Source: Catenulispora sp. EB89 (GTDB taxonomy: Bacteria; Actinomycetota; Actinomycetes; Streptomycetales; Catenulisporaceae). Taken from it: a stretch of DNA of 64,000 nt. Each line of letters opens with the position of its first letter. Position 1 is the first letter of the stretch. The notes beneath the pieces are model-generated. The model did not search any database and was not told where the DNA came from. It saw only the letters and a program-made list of their open reading frames with translations. The stretch is from NCBI RefSeq assembly GCF_041261445.1, contig NZ_JBGCCU010000036.1, positions 1 to 64,000 of the forward strand. Reading direction: 5' to 3'. The position numbers were made by a program, and so were the translations under genes. Shown here piece by piece: positions 11,720 to 21,088 of this stretch.

Positions 11720-11742
11720 GAGGCGATTATGATCGAACCCTG

Positions 11743-12699
11743 ATGACGAATACGGACGCGAGCGCGGGTGCGGGTGCGGCTTCTGAGCCCGACCCCGGCC
11801 TCAGTGCGGCCGACACCGCCGACACCGCCGATGCCGCGGTCGCCGCGGCGGAGCGCTGGTTCGTCCGCAACGGCGTGCCGCACTTCGTCGAGGAGCACTA
11901 CTACGTCGCCGGCCTGCCCGCCTTCCTGCGGCCGTTCGCGGCGGCGATCCAGCTGGCGCGGCTGGCGATGATGCTTGGCTTCTGGACGGTGCGCCGGGTC
12001 TTCGCCGAGATCCGCGAGGTCGGCCACCTGGCCGTGCGCGCCCTGCCGCTGCTGGCGCTGTTCGGCATGGTCATCTTCTTCACCCGCGACTTCTGGCTCA
12101 TCTCGGCGGCGCTGACCTCCGGCTGGCTGTGGGTGTCCTCGGCGTTCTTCATCATGCTGATCCAGGCCTTCCTGATCGCGCGGCTCCCCGAGGAGTTCGT
12201 CACCCTGCCCAGCGCCTGCACCCCGGAGCGGATACGCGCCAGCTGCGTGGCCACGCCCCTGGCCCCGCTGGCCGACACCGAGCCGGAACTGGCCACGGAC
12301 CCGGCGCTGGGCCTGGGACAGCGCCGCAACATGTTCATGTACCTGCTCCTCACCCAGACCATCCAGATCAGCCTGCTGAGCTGGACGGTGTTCTTCTTCT
12401 ACGTGGTCTTCGGCGCCATCGCGATCCGCCCGGAGGTGCTCAAGGACTGGTTCGGCCACGTCCCACCGGATGCCCACCTGTGGGGCATCCGGATCCCGGG
12501 CGTCAGCAGTGAACTGCTGCACGTGGCGTTCCTGCTGGCCGGGCTGAGCGCGCTGTACTTCGCGATCACGGCGCTGACCGACGCGGTCTACCGGCGCGAG
12601 TTCTTCGACCGGACGCTGGCCGAGCTCGACAAGGCGATCCACATGCGGTGCGCGTATCTGACGGCGCGGAGCAAGTGCGGCAAGTCGCTGCCGCGCTGA
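11743..12699 (+). CDS. Integral membrane protein of unknown function
   Basis: I do not recognise a named family. The 318-residue protein has an acidic Ala/Asp-rich N-terminus, then hydrophobic segments near residues 65-85, 93-115, 120-150, 205-235 and 260-285, consistent with 5-6 membrane helices. A loop with the tryptic-looking CTPERIRASC lies between helix groups. The C-terminus is basic (TARSKCGKSLPR), which favours a cytoplasmic end. ATG 11743 follows the GNAT gene closely. It converges on the giant protein gene and ends just before a strong hairpin. Confidence 0.6.
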   Translation: MTNTDASAGAGAASEPDPGLSAADTADTADAAVAAAERWFVRNGVPHFVEEHYYVAGLPAFLRPFAAAIQLARLAMMLGFWTVRRVFAEIREVGHLAVRALPLLALFGMVIFFTRDFWLISAALTSGWLWVSSAFFIMLIQAFLIARLPEEFVTLPSACTPERIRASCVATPLAPLADTEPELATDPALGLGQRRNMFMYLLLTQTIQISLLSWTVFFFYVVFGAIAIRPEVLKDWFGHVPPDAHLWGIRIPGVSSELLHVAFLLAGLSALYFAITALTDAVYRREFFDRTLAELDKAIHMRCAYLTARSKCGKSLPR

Positions 12700-12704
12700 G
12701 CCCG

Positions 12705-12730
12705 GCACCTGCCTCGGTCGAGGCAGGTGC
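12705..12730. terminator. Perfect 12-bp hairpin between convergent genes
   Basis: GCACCTGCCTCG and its exact complement CGAGGCAGGTGC are separated by only GT, giving a 12-bp stem. It lies between the stops of two convergent genes (12699 and 12742), the expected place for a bidirectional terminator. No long U-tract follows on either strand, as is common in high-GC actinomycetes. Confidence 0.8.
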
Positions 12731-12741
12731 GTCGCAGTGCT

Positions 12742-15700
12742 CTACGACGTCAGGTGCAGCGCGATGGCGGCCAGCCGGATGTTCCCGGCGATGCCGGGCG
12801 GCAGCACCAGGCGAAGCTGGGTGGCGGTGACCGGCTGGCCGGGGCGGGCCGGGTCGGTCACGAGGTGGCTGCGGGACGGCTGGTCGCTGACCAGCCTCGT
12901 GATGGGCTGCCAGGGTTCGGCCGGCGAGGTGCGGATGTCCAGGCGGGTGTCGCGCAGCCAGGATTCCGGGTGCGCCGGGTCGTCCCAGAGCGAGATCGCG
13001 TTGAACGGCACCGGGGCCGGGAAGGTGAAGAGCAGGCCGTAGGGCGGGGTGTTCGAGGCGCTGGCGGCGGTGTCCTCGATCATCATGTCGCGCAGGTAGG
13101 GCTGGGGCAGCGGGGTCGGCTGGTAGCCGGCCGGGACCGGGTTCGGCGCGGCCGGGGCGGGGATCGGGCCCATGCCGTCGATGGCGGGGACCAGGGCGAC
13201 CGCCGTGGTCGCGGGGTACTGGTTCGGGCCGGACAGCGGGGCGATGGCGTTGCCGGGGTCGGTCACCGCGGTGACCGGTGCCGTCGGGGCGGCCAGGAAC
13301 TGCTGGCGCATGTCGGGGGCGCTCGAGCGGACCGTGGTCGACCACGCGGCCTGATAGCCGGGGCCGGTCAGGCGCTCCAGGCGGCCGAGCCAGGTGCCGA
13401 CCAGCAGGTCGCCGCCGGGCAGCCAGCGCGGGACCGGGAGGCCGCCGAGGTCCGCGGTGAACACCGGGGTCAGGGTCGGGTCGAGCACGGTCAGGTTGCC
13501 CTGCTCGTCGCCGAAGGCGACCCGGCCGTCGGCGGCGACGTCGAGGTGGTGCACCACGTCCGGCGCCGGATAGCAGCGGTCCAGAGCCCAGCCGGTCGCC
13601 GGGTCGTGCCGGTAGCGGCACACGCGCGTGTCGTGGACCGTGATCAGGCCGCTGCCGTCGGGGAGCCAGGCGAGTTCGTCGGCGCGGGTGGTGAGCACGG
13701 CCTGGAGTCCGCGGCTGACGGTGTCGAGGATGAGCACACGGCCGTCGTCGTTGCTCATCGCGACCGCGACGCCGGTGCCGTCCGGGCTGACCGCGACGCC
13801 GGTGGCCTTGCCGTTGCCGGTGGTGAGCGCCGTGGACAGGTCGAGCTGGGCCAGCGGCGCGGCCGGGGCCGTGCTGCCCGGGGCGACGTTGTAGGCGCTG
13901 GCCACCAGACCGTCGACGACCAGCAGCGTCTTCGCGTCGAGCGCGGCCAGCACGGCGGTTCCGGCACGGCCCGGGTGTGCGGTGTGCAGATCCTGCGGCC
14001 ACCAGGCCTGGGACCAGCGCGGCGTGCCGTCGGCGCTCCAGACGGCCAGCCCGAGGTTTCCGGCGCTCGCGATCCAGGAGCCGTCCGGCGCGGTGGCGAA
14101 CGCCGGCGGGCGGCCGTCGGTCAGAACGGTGCCGGTGCGGTCGAACCAGCGCGGCGTGGTGCCGTAGAGGTCGAAGCGGCGCTGCACCGCCCCGCTGCCG
14201 GGATCCACCAGGTGCAGGCCGAACTCGGCCGGCGCGGTCAGATCGGCGCCGACGACGGCGATGCCCTGCGGGAGGGCGCGCGGCAGGAAGCTGAACTGGT
14301 GGCCGACGCGGGTCTGCCAGCGCTGGGCGCCGGTGGCCAGGTCGACGGCGAACAGGTTGCCGTCCCAGTTGGCCGCGCTGAGGACGGCTGACGCGCCGTC
14401 GGCGGTGAGGGCGATGCCGGAGATGTGTGCGCCGAGCCGCTGGGCCGCGGGTCGCCAGTCGGCGCCGGGGGTGAAGTCCGGTTCCAGGGCCGCGGTGCCG
14501 GCGACCGCCGTAGCCGTGGCCGCGGAAGCCCCGCCGCCGCCCGGCCCGCTCAGCAGATCCATCGGCGCACCGCCGGAGCCGACCGTGATCCCGCCGTCCG
14601 CGGTCCCGACCTGCCCGGTGATCAGCTCGACGGCCTCCACCGTGATCTTCCCCTGCGCGTTGACCGGCACCGTGAACACCCCGTTCGTCGGCGCCTGGAC
14701 GGTCCGCTCCCACAGCACGTCCTGACTCGCGTCGAGGACCCGCACCCGCACCGGCAGCGGTACCGTCCCCCCAGCGCCCGACCCAGCGCCCGACCCGCCG
14801 ACCACCGACACCGACCAGTCGATCTGCGCCGGGCCCGACCCGTCGGCGCTGAGCACCGGCCCGGCCGACACCGACACGCCGGTGATCGGGCTCGGCAGCA
14901 CCGCGAGGATCGCCGCCGGCCAGTGCCGCAGGTCGATCGGCACGGCGCCGTTCGTGTCGGGGAACAGCCGCGTGCCGCCGAACACGTCGTAGACGGCGGC
15001 GCCGGGGGCCAGGGCGGGCAGCGTCACCCGCGCCGGCAGCGGGGCGCGCACCGAGTGCCAGACGTCGGCCCGCCGGAAGATCGCGTTGTCCACCCCGAAC
15101 GTGCCGGCGTCCGTGCTGAAGATCGAGTTGTTGACCGCCAGCACCAGCCGGGCCGGGCCCGCCACGCGCTCGCTGATCAGCACCTGCGGGTCGGAGGCGG
15201 TCGCGTGCGCGGTGCCGATGACGTCCGCCAACCCCTCACGCAGAGCACTGACATTGGCCATCGCGATGGCGGTCCAGCTGATCGGCTGGTCCACCAGGAC
15301 GTCGTCCATGTTGAAGATCGCCGAGTCGTCGGTCAGCTGCCCGAAGACGTAGTCCACGGTCTTGGGCCACAAGGTATAGCTCTTGCCGAAGCTCAGCCCG
15401 AGCGAGGTGCTGCCCAGCCCCGCGACCACCGTGTCGAGGCAGCCGTCGCCCTCCTCCGGCAGGCCGGTGTCGCCGGGCGAGGTGCCGTCGTGGAACACCT
15501 TCACCCCGGCCTGCTGGGCCGCCGCGAGCGCGGCGCGGACCTTCGGGTCGAGCTCCACCCGCTCGTTGACCAGCAGCACGGCCGCGTAGTCGGTGAGCGG
15601 GCGGACCCCGGGCGTGTCCAGGTCCTCGACGAACACCAGGCTCGCCGGGATGTGGGCGTAGAGCAGCGAGAGGTAGGCCTCGAAGACCCGGCCGGTGTGC

Positions 15701-18700
15701 CCCGGCAGGCTGCTGTGCCAGCGCTGGATGGCGAACTGGCGCCGGCTCAGCAGGATCGCCACCGGATCGGCGGATCCGAACGTGCCGACCCACTCCCCGT
15801 ACTCGTGCAGCACGTCGCTGAGCACGCGGAACATGCCGGGCAGCCCGGTGCCGAGGTAGCGCGGGTCCGGGAGCTGGTCGTACTGGCGCGTCCAGGGGAT
15901 CATCTGGCTGTAGAGGCTGGCGTTCCCGGCGGCCGCGTGGCCGCTGCTGCCCGCTCCGCGCAGTAGCGCCTCGAAGGCCTGGCCCAGTACTTGGTCGCCG
16001 GTGCCGCTGTCGTTGTAGCTCTCCTCGTGCAGGACCAGCGCCTTGCCCGGGCGGCGGCAGAAGTCCGTCCAGAACGCGGACCCGAGCATCAGCGGGTACT
16101 GCTCCTGCTGGGACTGGAGGTCCACTTCGTCCGCCTCGGCGAAGGACTCCGGAGGGTAGAAGAACGCCTGGGTCGGCGGTCCCGAATGCGCGGCGACCAC
16201 GTCGGCCCGGCCGTAGCCGGTGTCGGCGGCGGCGAGCAGTTCGTTGCGCAGGGTGCGGGCGGCATCCGGCACGTGCTGCACGGCGTGCGCGAACCACATC
16301 GCCAGGATCTGCCGCCACTGGCCGTCGGCCCTGGTCTGGAGCAGCGCCGTGTTGTAGTCGGGGATCGCGGAGTCGAGCGAGGAGGGGTAGTGGCCGGGCG
16401 CCTCCAGCCCGGCGGGCCCCATCTCCCGGTTCCACCAGTTCGCGGCCCAGTGCCAGCCCTCGAAGGCCGGGTAGCCGGACAGGATCCGGTTGGTCCATGC
16501 CAGGTTCTGGAACCGGGTGCTCAACGGATCTCCGGGGCCGAGCATCGCCGCGGTGAGTTCCGGCAACGGCAGCGAGGTGTCGTTGCCCAGCAGCAGGCTC
16601 CGTATGCCGACGCCCTGCGCGCCGTATCCGCAGATGATGTCCAGCATCACCGGCAGCGCCCAGATCTTCGCCGGGTCCACGGCGTGGGGATCGGTGACGA
16701 GCCGGTTCGCCGTCGTGGCGACGGCCGTTCCCGACGGGTCCCGGTCGTAGCTGGAGTCGGTGGGGTCCAGCAGCGCCAGTCCGGCCTGCTGGTCGCTGAT
16801 CCGGTCGACGACCAGCGTCCAGCCGAGCCGCCGGGCCCGTTCCAGGTGCGCGGCCGCGGTGTCGGCGGCATCGAGGTAGTCCGCGCCGGCCGGGCCGACG
16901 AACACGCCGGCGTTGACGGGATAGGTGCCCTGCAGGTCGCCGAACCACACCCGCCGGAACCCGCTCGGCGGCCGCCCGGAGCCGAGCTCGATCGGCTGGG
17001 CGGCGACCGTGAGGTCGGCCGCGGTGGTGGTCAGCAGATAGCTGCCGGCCCGCAGCAGGGCGCTGACCGAGGCGGGCACGGTGATCGTGACCGAGCCCGT
17101 CGTGGGGATGGTCACGGTGCTCTGCGCCACGGTCACCGGGCTCGTCCCGGACACATCGTCCAGGCGCAGCACCAGATCGCGGGCCGTGCTCGGCGCCGGA
17201 CGGACGGAGACGGTGACGATGATCGGCTCCCCGACGGCGTACCGGAGCCGGTTGAAGGGGCGCGGATCAGGGCCGGGCGGAGTGCCGCCGAAAGCGCCGT
17301 GGTAGTACGTCTCGGTACTGATGCTGACCGAGCCGGCCACCCCCGGCGGACGGACTTCGATCACGCGGCGCAGCCGGAACTCGTCCACCAGGCCGGTGCG
17401 CCAGGGCCCGGTGTGCGGCGCGAGCGTCAGCTGCATCAGACCGCTGAGATCGGCGGGCACGGCGATCTGGAACGTCGTGGCATCGGTTTGGCTGACCGTC
17501 AGCTCGCGATGGTCCTGTGCGCCGATGGAGCGCACCCAGGCCTTCCAACTCGGCGCGGGCAATGTGAGGTCGACACCCGGTCCGAACCTGTCGACGGTCA
17601 GCGTGGCGGTCACGGTGTCGCCCGCGGTCCACGCCGAGCCGTTGTCCTGTTCCGCGCCGAAGTCGGCGCTGACCACGTCATGGTGGCAGAGCACCGACTG
17701 CACGAAAGCGATCGACCCGGAGGAGGCCGGGTCGGGCAGCGTGAACACGCCGTAGAGCTCACGGTCCTGGAAGCGTTGCAGCAGCGCCTGTCCGCCGAGG
17801 ATCCGCAGTTCCTTGTAGGGCGCGTCGGCGGCGGACGGAGCCCCGGACGGCAGTGGCAGCGCGGCCGCGGGAGCGGCGCCGTCGTCGGGGATGCGGTAGA
17901 CGGCGCCGCCGGTCGGCTTGAGCAGGTAGATGTGGCCGGTGTCGGCGACGTCGAAGCCGCCGGCCACCCCGCCGTTCCCGGGGACGGCCGTACTCTCGCC
18001 GATGGTCTGGCGCACGAGCGAGTTCAGCACCCCGCCGGTGCTCGCGTCGTCGGCCCGGTCCCAGAGCACGGTGCCGTCCGAGTCGACCTTCGCGAGGTGG
18101 TTGGCGAAGAGGTTGGGGCCCAGCACGACGTGGTAGAGCACGTAGAAGACCGGGGCCGGGGCGTCGGCGGTGCCCGTCTCGCGGACGCGGAAGTCCAGCA
18201 CGAGCGTGGTCCCGTCGTGCCCGAACGGCAGCGGGACCGCGGTCAGCCCGGTGAGCTGCTCGGCCGGCGGCGCGCCGATGACCTCGATCTGCGCGTGCGG
18301 CGTCACCGTGGAGCCGTCCGTGACCCCGTACTGCGCGAGCGCGTAGAACCGCCCGCTGACCGCGCCCGCCTCCACCCGGTAGGCCCCTCCGCCGCCGGCG
18401 AACTCGCCGGTCACTCGCGCGATCGGGTCCAGCGCGAGATCGGGCCCGTACATCCACACCTCGGTGGGCGAGCCGTAGTTGCCGAGAGCGACGTAGCCGC
18501 CGGCGTTCCCGGTGGCGTAGGTGAAGCCCTCGCTGCCGTCCTTGCTGCCGAGGATGACGTCGGTGAACAGCAGGTGCTGAAGCCCTTTGCGCTTGGTACC
18601 GTCCAGGTTCGTCCGCAGGAGGTACATCGTCGGGCCGCGCTCGGCGATCACCGTCGAGACCAGGTAGACGTCGCCGTCGCGGCCCACGCTCAGGTATGCG

Positions 18701-18759
18701 TACCGGCAGGCGAAGCCGGTCCCTTCCCGGCTGATCACTCGTTCCATGGTGTAGGTCAT
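12742..18759 (-). CDS. Giant multidomain beta-propeller / glycosidase-like protein
   Basis: A 2005-residue protein with no recognisable signal peptide. Residues 1-370 look like a beta-propeller (repeated short strands, e.g. HLLFTDVILGSKDGSEGF). Residues 380-620 look like one or two immunoglobulin-type sandwiches. Residues 640-1170 carry a catalytic-like region: RVWFGDLQGTYPVNAG, WHWAANWWNREMGP, then IPASLVFVEDLDT and LTDYAAVLLVNERVELD followed by a V/F-HDGTSPG turn, which resembles the trimerisation (class-I-glutaminase-like) domain after GH42-type barrels. Residues 1420-1800 form a second, PQQ-like propeller (SAANWDGNLFAVDLATGAQRW). The last 120 residues resemble an F5/8 discoidin sandwich. 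Function unknown; glycoside hydrolase or large surface-binding activity is inference. It converges on the membrane protein gene across a terminator hairpin. Confidence 0.7.
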   Translation of the reverse strand: MTYTMERVISREGTGFACRYAYLSVGRDGDVYLVSTVIAERGPTMYLLRTNLDGTKRKGLQHLLFTDVILGSKDGSEGFTYATGNAGGYVALGNYGSPTEVWMYGPDLALDPIARVTGEFAGGGGAYRVEAGAVSGRFYALAQYGVTDGSTVTPHAQIEVIGAPPAEQLTGLTAVPLPFGHDGTTLVLDFRVRETGTADAPAPVFYVLYHVVLGPNLFANHLAKVDSDGTVLWDRADDASTGGVLNSLVRQTIGESTAVPGNGGVAGGFDVADTGHIYLLKPTGGAVYRIPDDGAAPAAALPLPSGAPSAADAPYKELRILGGQALLQRFQDRELYGVFTLPDPASSGSIAFVQSVLCHHDVVSADFGAEQDNGSAWTAGDTVTATLTVDRFGPGVDLTLPAPSWKAWVRSIGAQDHRELTVSQTDATTFQIAVPADLSGLMQLTLAPHTGPWRTGLVDEFRLRRVIEVRPPGVAGSVSISTETYYHGAFGGTPPGPDPRPFNRLRYAVGEPIIVTVSVRPAPSTARDLVLRLDDVSGTSPVTVAQSTVTIPTTGSVTITVPASVSALLRAGSYLLTTTAADLTVAAQPIELGSGRPPSGFRRVWFGDLQGTYPVNAGVFVGPAGADYLDAADTAAAHLERARRLGWTLVVDRISDQQAGLALLDPTDSSYDRDPSGTAVATTANRLVTDPHAVDPAKIWALPVMLDIICGYGAQGVGIRSLLLGNDTSLPLPELTAAMLGPGDPLSTRFQNLAWTNRILSGYPAFEGWHWAANWWNREMGPAGLEAPGHYPSSLDSAIPDYNTALLQTRADGQWRQILAMWFAHAVQHVPDAARTLRNELLAAADTGYGRADVVAAHSGPPTQAFFYPPESFAEADEVDLQSQQEQYPLMLGSAFWTDFCRRPGKALVLHEESYNDSGTGDQVLGQAFEALLRGAGSSGHAAAGNASLYSQMIPWTRQYDQLPDPRYLGTGLPGMFRVLSDVLHEYGEWVGTFGSADPVAILLSRRQFAIQRWHSSLPGHTGRVFEAYLSLLYAHIPASLVFVEDLDTPGVRPLTDYAAVLLVNERVELDPKVRAALAAAQQAGVKVFHDGTSPGDTGLPEEGDGCLDTVVAGLGSTSLGLSFGKSYTLWPKTVDYVFGQLTDDSAIFNMDDVLVDQPISWTAIAMANVSALREGLADVIGTAHATASDPQVLISERVAGPARLVLAVNNSIFSTDAGTFGVDNAIFRRADVWHSVRAPLPARVTLPALAPGAAVYDVFGGTRLFPDTNGAVPIDLRHWPAAILAVLPSPITGVSVSAGPVLSADGSGPAQIDWSVSVVGGSGAGSGAGGTVPLPVRVRVLDASQDVLWERTVQAPTNGVFTVPVNAQGKITVEAVELITGQVGTADGGITVGSGGAPMDLLSGPGGGGASAATATAVAGTAALEPDFTPGADWRPAAQRLGAHISGIALTADGASAVLSAANWDGNLFAVDLATGAQRWQTRVGHQFSFLPRALPQGIAVVGADLTAPAEFGLHLVDPGSGAVQRRFDLYGTTPRWFDRTGTVLTDGRPPAFATAPDGSWIASAGNLGLAVWSADGTPRWSQAWWPQDLHTAHPGRAGTAVLAALDAKTLLVVDGLVASAYNVAPGSTAPAAPLAQLDLSTALTTGNGKATGVAVSPDGTGVAVAMSNDDGRVLILDTVSRGLQAVLTTRADELAWLPDGSGLITVHDTRVCRYRHDPATGWALDRCYPAPDVVHHLDVAADGRVAFGDEQGNLTVLDPTLTPVFTADLGGLPVPRWLPGGDLLVGTWLGRLERLTGPGYQAAWSTTVRSSAPDMRQQFLAAPTAPVTAVTDPGNAIAPLSGPNQYPATTAVALVPAIDGMGPIPAPAAPNPVPAGYQPTPLPQPYLRDMMIEDTAASASNTPPYGLLFTFPAPVPFNAISLWDDPAHPESWLRDTRLDIRTSPAEPWQPITRLVSDQPSRSHLVTDPARPGQPVTATQLRLVLPPGIAGNIRLAAIALHLTS

Positions 18760-18782
18760 CGTCCCCGTACCTCTCTGTGCGC

Positions 18783-18803
18783 GACCCGCTCCCGTCGCGG
18801 GTC
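18783..18803. promoter_or_regulatory. Inverted repeat in the leader of the giant gene
   Basis: GACCCGC and GCGGGTC are separated by 7 nt, a 7-bp perfect inverted repeat 24-44 nt upstream of the giant gene start. It could be an operator or a leader hairpin; nothing else supports either reading. Confidence 0.4.
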
Positions 18804-18874
18804 ACTTTCAGGCTAGGAAGCGGTACGGGGGTCGGAATCCGTAGGACTACGCGTTCCTGGCGGCTGCCTCTTGT

Positions 18875-18899
18875 CAGGCGCCTGTTTGTCAGGCGCCTG
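18875..18899. repeat. Two direct copies of palindrome CAGGCGCCTG
   Basis: The self-complementary 10-mer CAGGCGCCTG occurs at 18875 and 18890, both preceded by TTGT. The second copy overlaps the last codons of the SDR gene. Together they can fold into alternative hairpins and may act as the SDR terminator or a protein-binding site. Confidence 0.6.
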
Positions 18900-19710
18900 C
18901 GCCGCCGTCGACCGGGACGATCGCGCCGGTCACGAACGAGGCCCGGTCGCTGAGCAGCCACGCGGCCGCCTCGGCGATCTCGCGGGGCTCGGCCATGCGG
19001 CCCAGCGGCGTCGCCGCGGTGCTGCGCGCGATGATGCCGGGAGTCGCCGCCTCCCACTGCTGCATCATTTCCGTGGCGGTCCCGCCGGGGGTGATGCCGT
19101 TGACCCGGATGCCTTCCGGGGCCCAGGTCACCGCCGCGCTCTCGGTGAGGCTGTTGAGGGCGCGCTTCATCGCGGCGTAGGCCGGCAGCGCGGTGTTCGC
19201 GCGGCGGCTGCCGATGCTGGAGGTGTTGACGATCGCCCCGCCGCCGCTGCGGCGCATGAGCGCGGCCTCGGCGGTCATGGCGGTCCAGTGCGCCCTGAAG
19301 TTCACGGTGAACTGGTCGTCGATGTCCTCATCGGTGGTGGTATCCAGCGGGCCGGGCCGGTGTTGGACGATCGCGCCGTTGTTGAACGCGCCGTCAAGGC
19401 GTCCGTGCAGTTCCTCGACGCGGTCGACGGCGGCGCGGAGGCCGGCGCGGTCGGCGAGATCCAGGGTGACCGCGTCGGCGGTGCCGCCATCGCCGCGGAT
19501 CTCGGAGACGATGCGGTCCAGGGCACTGGTGCTGCGGGCAGCGAGCACGACGGCCGCGCCCTCGGCGGCGAACAGCCGGGCCGCGGCCGCGCCGATGCCG
19601 CGACTGGCGCCGGTGATGAACACGACTTTGTCGGTGAGCAGGCCGATCGGGCTGGCGTTCGTGCTGGTGGTGGCGCTGGTGGTTGCTGTCATGCCTCCAC
19701 GGTCGATCAT
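18889..19710 (-). CDS. Short-chain dehydrogenase/reductase
   Basis: NAD(P)-dependent SDR of 273 residues. Cofactor motif TGASRGIGAAAARLFA is followed by the NNGA-type turn (GAFNNGAIV), the active-site Ser in IVNTSS, and the catalytic YAAMK (Tyr and Lys). The C-terminus ends in VTGAIVPVDGGAGA, typical of classical SDRs. The conserved NAG has become NNG, which is tolerated in the family. Two starts are possible, 19710 and 19692; the second has GGAGG only 1 nt away, so I keep the first with reservation. Divergent to an XRE regulator that probably controls it. Substrate unknown. Confidence 0.88.
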   Translation of the reverse strand: MIDRGGMTATTSATTSTNASPIGLLTDKVVFITGASRGIGAAAARLFAAEGAAVVLAARSTSALDRIVSEIRGDGGTADAVTLDLADRAGLRAAVDRVEELHGRLDGAFNNGAIVQHRPGPLDTTTDEDIDDQFTVNFRAHWTAMTAEAALMRRSGGGAIVNTSSIGSRRANTALPAYAAMKRALNSLTESAAVTWAPEGIRVNGITPGGTATEMMQQWEAATPGIIARSTAATPLGRMAEPREIAEAAAWLLSDRASFVTGAIVPVDGGAGA

Positions 19711-19777
19711 GCCCGGGACCGGATCCAGGCACAGCCGGTACTACGATCCGCCGCTGGAAAGCGCGCACACTGGGGGA

Positions 19778-20629
19778 ATGGACAAGCAGGAGCTCGGGGC
19801 GTTTCTCCGCAGCCGGCGGGAGCGGTTGCGGCCGCAGGACGTGGGTCTTCCCTCGGGCCCGCGGCGCAGGACTCCAGGGCTTCGCCGTGAGGAGATCGCG
19901 GTGCTGGCGCACATCTCCACGGAGTACTACGTGCGGCTTGAGCAGGGCCGGGCGCCCAGGCCCTCGGCGGAGGTCCTCGCCGGGATCGCCGACGCGCTAC
20001 GCCTCACCGACGCCGAGTCCGACCACCTGCACGTCCTCGCCGGCACCGCACCGGCCCGGACCGGCCTGCACCGCCGCGACGTGCGCCCGAGCATCCTCGC
20101 GCTGCTCGAACGGCTCCCGCAGACCGCCGGATTCGTCATCTCCGCCGCGTTCGAGGTGCTGGCCTGGAACGAGCTGGCCGCCGCGCTCATGGAGGACTTC
20201 GCCACCCTCGCCCCGCAGGACCGCAATCTCGCACGCCGGGCGTTCCTCGGTCCGGAGCTTGCCGACGCGAGGCTGTACGGGATCTCCGACGCCGCCGAGT
20301 TCCGCCTCCGTGTGGTCATGGAACTGCGTGCCACGGTCGCCCGCTATCCAGCCGATCCCGCGGTGACCGGGCTGGTCGACGAACTCCGCGCCGCCAGCCC
20401 CGACTTCGCCCGGCTCTGGGAACGGCACGACGTGCAGGCCCCGCCGACGCTCGCCAAGACCTTCCACCACCCCGTCGTCGGACCGGTCGCCGTCGACTGC
20501 GACACGCTCCTGCTCGCGGACCGCGACCAGCACCTCGTGCTGTTCAGCGCGCCCCGGGGATCCCCCGGCGCCGAGGCACTGGCACTGCTGAACGTCCTCG
20601 GCACCGAGGTCAGCGACTACCTGCGGTAG
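19778..20629 (+). CDS. XRE-family regulator with MmyB-like ligand domain
   Basis: A 283-residue regulator. The N-terminal helix-turn-helix (about 1-75) reads LGAFLRSRRERLRP, then RTPGLRREEIAVLAHISTEYYVRLEQGR, the strongly conserved actinobacterial HTH_31 pattern. Residues 100-280 match the MmyB-like ligand-binding region (FEVLAWNELAAALM, LARRAFLGPE, HHPVVGPV). ATG 19778 is preceded by TGGGGGA. It is divergent from the SDR, with a 67-bp shared promoter region; members of this family usually control an adjacent oxidoreductase. Confidence 0.9.
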   Translation: MDKQELGAFLRSRRERLRPQDVGLPSGPRRRTPGLRREEIAVLAHISTEYYVRLEQGRAPRPSAEVLAGIADALRLTDAESDHLHVLAGTAPARTGLHRRDVRPSILALLERLPQTAGFVISAAFEVLAWNELAAALMEDFATLAPQDRNLARRAFLGPELADARLYGISDAAEFRLRVVMELRATVARYPADPAVTGLVDELRAASPDFARLWERHDVQAPPTLAKTFHHPVVGPVAVDCDTLLLADRDQHLVLFSAPRGSPGAEALALLNVLGTEVSDYLR

Positions 20630-20652
20630 CGCGGCAGACGGAGAGCCCCGGG

Positions 20653-20946
20653 TCAGTCGAGGCCTTCGATGATGCGGAAGTCGCGCTCGACACCGTCGTC
20701 GAGAGCGACCAGCGCCTTCTGGTAGGCCTCGCTCTCGCGGGTCGCGACGGCCTGCTCGAAGCTGTCGAACTCGATCAGGATGGTGCGCTCGGCGATCCCG
20801 GCGTCGTAGACGGCGACGTGCTCGCCCCGGGAGATGACCCGTCCGCCGCCGGCCTGGACGGCCGGACGGGCCAGCTCGTCGTAGGCAGCCACCTTCTCAG
20901 GGTCGGAAATGACGCGGTAGACGCTGACCCAGTAGCCCTTGGCCAC
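20653..20946 (-). CDS. DUF1330 family protein
   Basis: A 97-residue ferredoxin-fold protein of the DUF1330 dimeric alpha/beta-barrel group. It starts with AKGYWVSVYRVI and has the family's RTILIEFDSFEQAVA and SEAYQKAL segments. GTG 20946 is chosen because GGGAGG lies 4 nt upstream and the length then equals that of the family; the frame stays open further upstream. Function of the family is unknown. It could be the left neighbour of the biosynthetic cluster or unrelated. Confidence 0.85.
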   Translation of the reverse strand: MAKGYWVSVYRVISDPEKVAAYDELARPAVQAGGGRVISRGEHVAVYDAGIAERTILIEFDSFEQAVATRESEAYQKALVALDDGVERDFRIIEGLD

Positions 20947-21088
20947 TGAACCTCCCGTGCTCGGTGTCATCGGAGCCTGTGTTTCCGGCATCCGTGGGTG
21001 CTCACTGGAGCCTATGCGGTGGCGCACGGCGGGGTCGACTTGAAACCCGGCCACCGACAGCTCGTCCGTCCGGGCCCTACGAGGAGCC

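Noticed and set aside
15991-18816. A 941-codon open frame on the + strand opposite the giant gene
   Set aside because: Its translation is rich in R, G, V, D and H without hydrophobic core pattern or known motif; it is the mirror of GC-biased codons of the real - strand gene.
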